Assembly: GCA_007132865.1 (NCBI GenBank)
Contig: SLNU01000288.1
Location: 1-5,883, forward strand
From: Bacteroidales bacterium
Lineage (GTDB): Bacteria; Bacteroidota; Bacteroidia; Bacteroidales; UBA7960
Direction: 5' to 3'
DNA length: 5,883 bases
Each line of letters begins with the position of its first letter. The stretch's first letter is position 1. The position numbers and the translations under genes were made by a program. Below the pieces are notes generated by a model. It made no database searches, was not told the DNA's origin, and saw nothing but the letters and a program-made list of their open reading frames with translations. Shown one piece after another: positions 1 to 5,614 of the stretch.

Positions 1-2
1 AC

Positions 3-602
3 ACCCTTTATGGAAGGGCCTGTGCCCTGTTCCGGTGTCAGGAGAACGAGGGGGCGATAAAAGACCTCAATGCCCTGATCAAGTCTGACCCCAACGATAT
101 CAGGGCTTTGCATACCAGGGCCTTGGTCTACGGGGACGAGGAGAAATACAAGGAAGCCATCAGGGACCTTGAAAAAGTGGTTGCCCTTAAGCCCGAGTCC
201 CTGGAGGCCTGGTGCGACCTGGGTGGTGCCTGCCTGATGAATAAGGATTATGCGAAGGCCGGGGACTGTTTCGACAAGTGCCTGGATCTGGATAAAACCT
301 TCCCCGAGGCCTGGTTCGGGAAAGGCATGGCCGCACTGGAGAAAAAAGAAGCCCGCAAAGCCATTGAGTTTTTCAATGCCGCAATCAAACTGGATGGCAA
401 ATACCTGCTGGCGATTATGGCCCGGGCGGAAGCACATTTCATGTTCAAGCAAAAGGCCGAAGGACTGAAGGATGTGGCCAGGGCCGCTGCCATAGAGCCG
501 GAGATCTTCAAAAATACGGAAGGGGACCAGGACGACGGGGATGGCTATGAAGACGACGAAGAGGGTTCCATGGATGACGATCAGGACATGGAAACGTTCT
601 GA
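3..602 (+). CDS. TPR-repeat protein with acidic C-terminal tail, 5' end cut by window
   Basis: The frame is open from the window edge to the TGA at 600-602, giving 199 visible residues. A TTG at 108 could be read as a start, but the repeat pattern continues upstream of it, so the true start lies outside the window. The visible part is four complete 34-residue TPR units (residues 32-65, 66-99, 100-133, 134-167) preceded by 31 residues of a fifth, all in exact register, with the usual alternating small residues and a Pro-type or Asp-rich turn near unit ends (for example DPN, LKPE, IEPE). Residues 168-199 form a tail dominated by Asp and Glu. TPR arrays are protein-binding scaffolds; no enzyme domain is visible and the partner is unknown. 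Without the N-terminus I cannot say whether it is cytoplasmic or exported. The next gene is on the same strand but separated by 104 bp and a hairpin, so a shared operon is uncertain. Family confidence is high, specific role unknown. Confidence 0.9.
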   Translation, partial: TLYGRACALFRCQENEGAIKDLNALIKSDPNDIRALHTRALVYGDEEKYKEAIRDLEKVVALKPESLEAWCDLGGACLMNKDYAKAGDCFDKCLDLDKTFPEAWFGKGMAALEKKEARKAIEFFNAAIKLDGKYLLAIMARAEAHFMFKQKAEGLKDVARAAAIEPEIFKNTEGDQDDGDGYEDDEEGSMDDDQDMETF

Positions 603-671
603 AACCCCGGTGTGCCATTCTTTTTGTTGCGTGACGGCACGTTATTTCCCGCTTTTCTTTGAGAATTTTAT

Positions 672-698
672 AATTTAGGGGCCTTTAACCCCTAAATT
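672..698 (+). terminator. Perfect 10-bp inverted repeat, possible terminator or leader hairpin
   Basis: AATTTAGGGG (672-681) is perfectly complementary to CCCCTAAATT (689-698) around a 7-nt loop. It sits 70 bp after the TPR stop and only 8 bp before the peptidase ATG. GG and then a short TTTT follow, which is a weak U-tract, so it may end the TPR transcript. Its closeness to the ATG at 707 would also let it affect ribosome access to the peptidase mRNA. A TATAAT string at 669-674 overlaps the left arm, but I see no convincing partner element at the right distance, so I do not call a promoter. The repeat is directly visible; its function is inferred. Confidence 0.45.
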
Positions 699-706
699 GG
701 TTTTAC

Positions 707-3538
707 ATGCACTTACGTTCAGGTTTAATTGTTCTTGTTTGTTTCCTGCTGGCCATCCCAGGCCAGGCCCAGGAGAAGAAAAGGCTGTCACACGATGATT
801 ATGCGGCCTGGAATACGATCAACAGATCCCAGCTTACGCCAGGCGGAGACTGGGTGGTCTATGAAGTGAACCCCCAGGACGGGGACGGGAAACTGGTGAT
901 CCGCCATATTGAAAGTGGGCGAGAGCACGTGATCCCCCGTGGAACCCGCGCCTCGGTATCTCCGGGCGGGAAGTATGTCGCCTTCCATATCCGGCCCCAG
1001 CAGTCCGTCGAAAGGCAAGCCAAAGTGGAAAAAAAGCGGCGTGACCAAATGCCCGCAGATTCACTTGGCATTTTTGTTTTCAGCACTGAAAACCTGGAAA
1101 AGCTACCTGCACTCCAGTCTTTTTCCATGCCTGAGGAACCATCCGACTGGATGGCATACATCATAGACAAGGGGCGGGTGGCTGTCCCGGAAGAGGCAGA
1201 GGAGGAAGGCGAGCCGGAAGATCCCGGGCAGGAACCTGAGCCGGAAGAGGAAGAAGAGGAAGAGGTCGAAAAGCCCGGCAAGGTGTTGTTCGTTTACAAT
1301 CCCGTTACCAGCGATATCACCGAGCTCAGGAATATCAACAGTTTTGTCATCTCTCCGGTGGGTAATCTGGTAGTCGGACTGACGGAGAAGGAGAACAAGG
1401 ACACCCTGTCCTTTTTTGAAGTGGTCAGCGTAGCGTTGCCCGGCTTGGCTGCAAAAACCATTGACAGCCGCTATGGGGATATGAAGAATCTGGCGGTGGA
1501 CAGGGAAGGCGGACAGCTGGCATGGCTTTTTTCATCCGATACTGCCGATGCCAAGGCATATAGTGTCTACCTCTACCAGCAGCGCCGTGAACGCCTCAAT
1601 GAGGTAATCAGCAGCTCCAGCCCGGGCATGCCTGACGGACATGGCCCAAGTGAACACAGCACGCCGCGCTTTTCAAAAAACGGGGAGCGCTTGTTTTTTT
1701 GGAATGCCCCCCTGCCGCAGCCTGAGCCTGAGGACACCCTGCTGGCTGAAGAAAAATATTCAGTGGATATCTGGCATTGGGAGGACCCCATGTTGCAATC
1801 CCAGCAGCTGGTGATGCTGAACCAGTTGCGGCGACGAAGTTTCCAGGCTGTCTACCATATTCGCCAGGCGAACATGGTGCAGCTGGCCGATGAGGACATG
1901 ACGAGTGTTTCGCTGGAGCCGGACTGGAATGCCACCCGTGGTATGGGGCAAGCTACCAGCCGGTATATGATTGAGCGGCAGTGGACCGGGGGAAATCCCC
2001 GTGACCTCTATATGGTGGATCTCACCAGCGGACAGCGAACACTGGTGGCCAGCCGTGTTGAAGCCAATGCCAGCATGTCACCGGGCGGCAACTACATCTT
2101 CTGGTATGATACATCAGACATAAGCTGGAAGGCTTATTCCGTGCAGCAGGGGACCGTCACGAATGTTTCGGCCGGGATCCCATTTCCCATTTACAATGAA
2201 GACAACGACCTGCCGATGTTTGCCCGTCCGCATGGCGTGGCCGGATGGACCCCGGGCGATGCGGCGGTGCTGATCTACGATCGTTTCGATGTCTGGAAAG
2301 TGGATCCCAGCGGGCGTCGCCCGGCTGAAAACCTTACCGGCGGATACGGACGGGAAAACCAAATCAGGCTGAGGGTGCAGAACCTGGACGACCAGGACAA
2401 TTTTGTTCGCCTCGATGCAAATGTGATGCTAAGCGCATTCAACGAGCAATCCAAGCAAAGCGGGTTCTACCTGCTGCAGGGCGGCGCATTGTCGCAGCTG
2501 CTGATGGGCGACTTCCTTTACACCCAGCTTGAGAAGGCCCGGGATGCGGACCGCTATCTGTGGCGGCGCAGCACCTATACCGAGTTCCCGGACCTGTGGA
2601 CCGGCACGATGGATTTCGCCGCCGGGCAGAAGATTTCGGAAGCCAACCCACAGCTGGCGGATTATTATTGGGGCAGCGTGGAGCTGGTCGAGTGGCAGGA
2701 CTTCGACAACCAGACCTTGCAGGGCCTGCTGTATCTGCCGGAGGATTTTGATCCCGGCAAACAATATCCGGTGCTGGTCTATTTCTATGAGCGCTCTTCC
2801 CAGGGCCTGCACCAGCACTTTATCCCATCCCCGAGCCGCTCGACCATCAACCGCTCCTATTGTACCAGCAACGGCTATGTGGTATTCGTTCCGGACATTA
2901 CCTACAAGGAAGGGTTCCCGGGCGAGGGTGCCTACAACGCCATTGTGAGCGGCACCAAGGCCATGGTGGAACGCTATCCGTTCATGGACCGGGAGAATAT
3001 GGGTCTGCAGGGGCAAAGCTGGGGCGGATACCAGATCGCCTACCTGATCACCCGTACCAATATGTTCAAGGCCGCCATGGCCGGGGCTCCGGTCAGCAAC
3101 ATGGTGAGTGCCTACGGTGGCATCCGCTGGCAAACCGGACTGAACCGTCAATTCCAGTATGAGCAGACACAGAGCCGCATCGGGGGGACGTTGTGGGAAA
3201 GACCGATACGGTATATCGAAAACTCCCCGATCTTTTTCGTGGACAAAATCGAAACCCCCCTGCTGATGATGCACAACGACGCCGACGGGGCCGTGCCATG
3301 GTACCAGGGCATAGAGATGTTCGTTGGTATGCGCCGCCTCGGGAAACCGGTCTGGATGCTCAACTACAACGATGAGGCCCACAACCTGACGCGCTGGCCA
3401 AACCGTATGGACCTGTCAGTAAGGATGTACCAGTTCTTCGATTACTACCTGAAGGGCGAACCTGCCCCGCAATGGTTGAAGCATGGCATTCCCGCCACCG
3501 ACAAGGGGCGTGTGGATGGCTATGAACTGGTGGAATAG
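707..3538 (+). CDS. Secreted S9 family serine peptidase (prolyl oligopeptidase / DPP IV type)
   Basis: A 943-residue exported peptidase expected to cleave peptides, often after proline, in the periplasm. Residues 1-21 are a signal peptide (His2/Arg4, hydrophobic stretch 7-17, GQA ending at 21). Residues about 25-650 should form the beta-propeller that gates substrate entry, with repeated strand motifs such as SPGGKYVAF and SPGGNYIFW. The alpha/beta-hydrolase domain runs from about 660 to 925. The nucleophile is Ser771 in GQSWGGY, followed by Asp860 in HNDADGAVPW and His892 in NDEAHNL; the Asp-to-His spacing of 32 equals that of human DPP IV (708 to 740). An unusual Glu/Pro-rich run occupies residues 162-188. 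The ATG at 707 is chosen because it gives a clean signal peptide; no Shine-Dalgarno is present. The length suits the large S9 proteins of Bacteroidota. Substrate preference cannot be read from sequence. It faces the sulfur genes convergently and shows no functional link to them. Confidence 0.95.
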   Translation: MHLRSGLIVLVCFLLAIPGQAQEKKRLSHDDYAAWNTINRSQLTPGGDWVVYEVNPQDGDGKLVIRHIESGREHVIPRGTRASVSPGGKYVAFHIRPQQSVERQAKVEKKRRDQMPADSLGIFVFSTENLEKLPALQSFSMPEEPSDWMAYIIDKGRVAVPEEAEEEGEPEDPGQEPEPEEEEEEEVEKPGKVLFVYNPVTSDITELRNINSFVISPVGNLVVGLTEKENKDTLSFFEVVSVALPGLAAKTIDSRYGDMKNLAVDREGGQLAWLFSSDTADAKAYSVYLYQQRRERLNEVISSSSPGMPDGHGPSEHSTPRFSKNGERLFFWNAPLPQPEPEDTLLAEEKYSVDIWHWEDPMLQSQQLVMLNQLRRRSFQAVYHIRQANMVQLADEDMTSVSLEPDWNATRGMGQATSRYMIERQWTGGNPRDLYMVDLTSGQRTLVASRVEANASMSPGGNYIFWYDTSDISWKAYSVQQGTVTNVSAGIPFPIYNEDNDLPMFARPHGVAGWTPGDAAVLIYDRFDVWKVDPSGRRPAENLTGGYGRENQIRLRVQNLDDQDNFVRLDANVMLSAFNEQSKQSGFYLLQGGALSQLLMGDFLYTQLEKARDADRYLWRRSTYTEFPDLWTGTMDFAAGQKISEANPQLADYYWGSVELVEWQDFDNQTLQGLLYLPEDFDPGKQYPVLVYFYERSSQGLHQHFIPSPSRSTINRSYCTSNGYVVFVPDITYKEGFPGEGAYNAIVSGTKAMVERYPFMDRENMGLQGQSWGGYQIAYLITRTNMFKAAMAGAPVSNMVSAYGGIRWQTGLNRQFQYEQTQSRIGGTLWERPIRYIENSPIFFVDKIETPLLMMHNDADGAVPWYQGIEMFVGMRRLGKPVWMLNYNDEAHNLTRWPNRMDLSVRMYQFFDYYLKGEPAPQWLKHGIPATDKGRVDGYELVE

Positions 3539-3556
3539 GTTAACGTGGGGAGCTGT

Positions 3557-3588
3557 TCCTGCGGCACCTTAGTGAGGTAGCTGCAGGA
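3557..3588. terminator. Hairpin in the convergent gap, possible bidirectional terminator
   Basis: Left arm 3557-3569 (TCCTGCGGCACCT) pairs with right arm 3575-3588 (AGGTAGCTGCAGGA) around a 5-nt loop. On the plus-strand RNA this gives 13 pairs, including one G-U, and one bulged A at 3579. It lies between the peptidase stop (3538) and the stop of the minus-strand rhodanese-like gene (3598), where a shared terminator is expected. No T-run follows on either strand, so intrinsic termination would be weak; the structure could instead protect 3' ends. The 8-bp palindrome AGGATCCT (3588-3595) abuts it. Confidence 0.45.
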
Positions 3589-3597
3589 GGATCCTGA

Positions 3598-4239
3598 TCA
3601 GCACCCGCCCTGTACCGAAATGACCTTCATTTCGGGGATGGCGGGTGTTGTTTGTTCCTGCATTTGCTGCGAGCCGGCTTTCATGTACTTCGGGTAGTCA
3701 AAACGGGCCTTGTCGTCCCGCAAAAAACGGTAGGCCGGATCCAGCTGTCCGGCATGCAGCAGGTGCTCGTCCAGTTCGCGGAAACCTCCGGGGATTACGC
3801 GGATATGCTCTACGCCCTTGCCCAGCAGCAACATGGCTGAAGTAGCTGCCACATGCTCCTCTCCGGCATAGAGAAGTTTTGGGGTGTCCCCCCTGAAGGC
3901 CTTGCGGTGCTTGCGGTCCAGTATTTCCCGGGCCGGGATGTTCAATGCCCCGGGCACATGTCTACGGGCAAAGGCTTCCGGGTCACGAAGGTCTACGATG
4001 ACAACGGACCCTGTTTCAGCGCCTTCCGGAACTGCCTGCCCGTTAAGATCCGTATTGGCTGGGAAAAGCAGGGCTTCCAGCTCCCCGTAAGAGATGAAGA
4101 AATCTTCTTCCATTGCGGCTTCAAGCACGGCGGAATTGCTGCGCCCGTAATTTTTTGAGAAAACGGCATTGAAAAGCAATCCCGCAATGATCAGGGCAAA
4201 AAGGAGCAAAGCGCCGTTGTTCAGGGTATTGATCTTCAT
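3598..4239 (-). CDS. Membrane-anchored rhodanese-like protein lacking the catalytic Cys, ending in Gly-Gly-Cys
   Basis: A 213-residue protein. Residues 9-28 are one hydrophobic segment (uncleaved anchor); the rest is soluble and probably periplasmic. A rhodanese-like fold is recognisable at about 75-160: the Asp-Leu-Arg strand at 83-85, then HVPGALNIP at 94-102, then GVEHIRVIPGGF at 142-153. Active rhodaneses carry a cysteine straight after the strand that here reads KLLYAGEEHV (121-130); Ala125 takes its place, so ordinary thiosulfate sulfurtransferase chemistry at this site is not expected. The only cysteine in the whole protein is the last residue, Cys213, in the tail VQGGC, after a polar linker (about 160-210). 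The upstream gene on the same strand has a homologous domain with the same loss and the same GGC end. Start: ATG at 4239 gives the anchor; no Shine-Dalgarno. Likely role: sulfur carrier or docking partner for the adjacent YeeE/YedE-type transporter (inferred). Fold assignment is firm, activity unknown. Confidence 0.88.
   Translation of the reverse strand: MKINTLNNGALLLFALIIAGLLFNAVFSKNYGRSNSAVLEAAMEEDFFISYGELEALLFPANTDLNGQAVPEGAETGSVVIVDLRDPEAFARRHVPGALNIPAREILDRKHRKAFRGDTPKLLYAGEEHVAATSAMLLLGKGVEHIRVIPGGFRELDEHLLHAGQLDPAYRFLRDDKARFDYPKYMKAGSQQMQEQTTPAIPEMKVISVQGGC
3615..3635 (-). other. Perfect 9-bp hairpin inside the last codons of the rhodanese-like gene
   Basis: CCGAAATGA (3615-3623) and TCATTTCGG (3627-3635) are perfectly complementary with a 3-nt loop. 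The structure covers codons about 202-209 of the minus-strand gene and ends 12 nt before the codons of its terminal Gly-Gly-Cys. It could stabilise the 3' end of the mRNA, or add to termination together with the hairpin at 3557-3588. It may also be chance. The repeat itself is directly visible. Confidence 0.4.
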
Positions 4240-4364
4240 GTTTTTGCAGTATTTTGTATTTCTTTGTATTCAAATCTGTTGATTTACCTGGTTGGATCCC
4301 GTTGTGCGCACGCGCATTGATCCATTGGTGCCTCCGACCGACCTGAGTGGGCGCGGGCAGGCCT
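4240..4364 (-). other. 125-bp gap between fusion gene and anchored rhodanese-like gene, with small repeats
   Basis: This spacer is much longer than the 20-bp gap between the two transporter genes, so the downstream gene may have its own promoter or leader. It contains a tandem near-repeat of 10 bp (ATTTTGTATT then TCTTTGTATT, 4251-4270) close to the ATG. It also has a possible two-part stem, with TGGATC 4293-4298 pairing with GATCCA 4319-4324 and an inner TGCG/CGCA pairing at 4305-4316. Read on the minus strand, CAGATTTG (4278-4271) differs by one base from the Bacteroidota -7 element TAnnTTTG, but I see no -33 element, so a promoter is not established. No gene is visible here. Confidence 0.35.
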
Positions 4365-5594
4365 TCAGCACCCCCCGGCAATATCCGGGGCCGTAATCTC
4401 GATCATTTTTCGGACCGGGACCGGCCTGCTCTCTGCGGCCTTTACCGCTCCGCCTTCCAGGAAAAACTGCCTGGCTTCGCGGATGAAGCGTTCGGAGAAG
4501 GCATTCATATAGCCATTATCCCCGTGGGGCTGCTGGTCTTCCCGTTCCACGAAGAGCAAATCGAACATCCCGTTTAGTCCGCCATCCAGCACATATACGT
4601 TCTGATGCCCCTGTCGCCGCAAGGCGGCCCAGGTCCGTGCAGGCAGACTGGTGCCGTCCCCATACAAAACCTTCTGCCTTGGGTCATTCCGGAAAAAACG
4701 CCGCCACTGGGGTCCCAAAACTTCTTCCGGTGAAATGTGCACGGCTCCCGGCAGGCTGAACCTTTGGTATTGTTCCTGAGAGCGCAGGTCAATGTATAGC
4801 ACCTGGTCATTCCCGTGGATGATGTCGTAGGCCACCTTTTGCGGGTCTGCCAGGTGACTGCCTGACTGCCACTCCTGCAACAAGGCATCGGGACCCGTTT
4901 CCCGGTAAGAACTGCTTCTTTCCCCGGGAAGGAACAAAAACAGCAGCAGGGAAACGGCAAGCAAAAAGGCCGGGACCACATAGGAAGGCCGTTTGGTCAT
5001 GTCAGACGGCTGTGTCTTGTTCACCCTGTCTTCGATCAGCTGGGTAACGGCAAAGGCAAAAAGTGCCATCAGGGCGAGCAGCAGGGCAAACCAGCTTTTG
5101 GACATGCCCAGTGTTTCATAAATGAACGGATTTCCAAGGAAACTCCCGGTATACAATGGCTCAAAGGCATTGTAAAAATGTCCGAATATAAATATACCCA
5201 AAAACATGCCCACGATGAACACCATCGCATCCACCTTTCCGATCACGGCACCCACCAGGCTGGTGCCCGGACAAAAGCCGCCCATGATGAATCCGCCCCC
5301 CATAATGAGTCCGCCAACAATCGCCGACCACAGAAAAGTAGGGTTGACGTAAACCAGGTTCATGTCTACCCAGCCCAGGTAGCTGAAGAAAACCAGTCCG
5401 GTCATGGCGGTCACTCCGGCGGTGAAAAACACCCGGAGCACCACGAAGTCATAGCCGTAGAACAGGCCCGCCAGCTTCCTGGAGGAGGAAAACCCGGCTT
5501 GCTCCAGGATGTAGCCGAAGCCCAGGCCCAGTATCAGCGCAAAGAACAGAGTCAGCTCGGGGTTGATGAGTCCCTGGGGAATAAATGGCGCCAT
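4365..5594 (-). CDS. YeeE/YedE-type half-transporter fused to a C-terminal rhodanese-like domain ending in Gly-Gly-Cys
   Basis: A 409-residue membrane protein. Residues 1-190 form a half-size YeeE/YedE (sulfur transport, DUF6691-like) module with hydrophobic segments at about 13-33, 49-72, 86-106, 122-141 and 167-187. The signature GGFCPGTSLVG (105-115) carries Cys108, matching the channel-lining cysteines of thiosulfate transporter TsuA (YeeE). A Lys/Arg-bearing loop (189-203) precedes a sixth segment at 206-223; by the positive-inside rule the rest is extracytoplasmic. Residues about 245-345 are rhodanese-like: YIDLRS at 267-272, SLPGAVHIS at 280-288, VYVLDGGL at 333-340. The usual catalytic Cys is Gly312 in VLYGDG. 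The protein ends DIAGGC; Cys108 and Cys409 are its only cysteines. It starts 20 bp after the stop of the other half-transporter, indicating co-translation and pairing. The ATG at 5594 has no Shine-Dalgarno, only an A-rich leader. Likely role: import or transfer of thiosulfate or another sulfane sulfur; selenium has been proposed for some YedE proteins and cannot be excluded. Confidence 0.88.
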   Translation of the reverse strand: MAPFIPQGLINPELTLFFALILGLGFGYILEQAGFSSSRKLAGLFYGYDFVVLRVFFTAGVTAMTGLVFFSYLGWVDMNLVYVNPTFLWSAIVGGLIMGGGFIMGGFCPGTSLVGAVIGKVDAMVFIVGMFLGIFIFGHFYNAFEPLYTGSFLGNPFIYETLGMSKSWFALLLALMALFAFAVTQLIEDRVNKTQPSDMTKRPSYVVPAFLLAVSLLLFLFLPGERSSSYRETGPDALLQEWQSGSHLADPQKVAYDIIHGNDQVLYIDLRSQEQYQRFSLPGAVHISPEEVLGPQWRRFFRNDPRQKVLYGDGTSLPARTWAALRRQGHQNVYVLDGGLNGMFDLLFVEREDQQPHGDNGYMNAFSERFIREARQFFLEGGAVKAAESRPVPVRKMIEITAPDIAGGC

Positions 5595-5614
5595 GGTTTA
5601 TTTCTGTTAAGCGT

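Noticed and set aside
108..110. TTG as the start of the TPR protein
   Set aside because: The frame stays open upstream to the window edge and the upstream residues continue the 34-residue TPR pattern in exact register.
669..674. TATAAT string upstream of the peptidase as a promoter
   Set aside because: It overlaps the inverted repeat, has no recognisable -35 or -33 partner at a normal distance, and Bacteroidota usually use TAnnTTTG rather than TATAAT.
742..744. Cys12 of the peptidase as a lipoprotein acylation site
   Set aside because: It lies in the middle of the hydrophobic stretch too near the N-terminus, and a normal signal peptidase I site (GQA) follows at residue 21.
2429..3382. A 317-residue open frame on the minus strand inside the S9 peptidase
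   Set aside because: It lies antisense to the catalytic domain, whose plus-strand reading carries the intact triad. The predicted protein shows no recognisable motif, and high GC coding DNA often leaves such open antisense frames.
3598..3603. Terminal Cys followed by TGA as a truncated selenoprotein (TGA read as Sec)
   Set aside because: Stops of both GGC proteins are TGA, but reading on past 3598 soon leaves any conserved sequence, and I see no convincing selenocysteine insertion hairpin in the proper place; the matching GGC ends look like true termini.
4121..4381. Small minus-strand frame spanning the gap between the two rhodanese-like genes
   Set aside because: It overlaps both neighbours in another frame and has no recognisable domain or hydrophobic segment; the gap looks noncoding.
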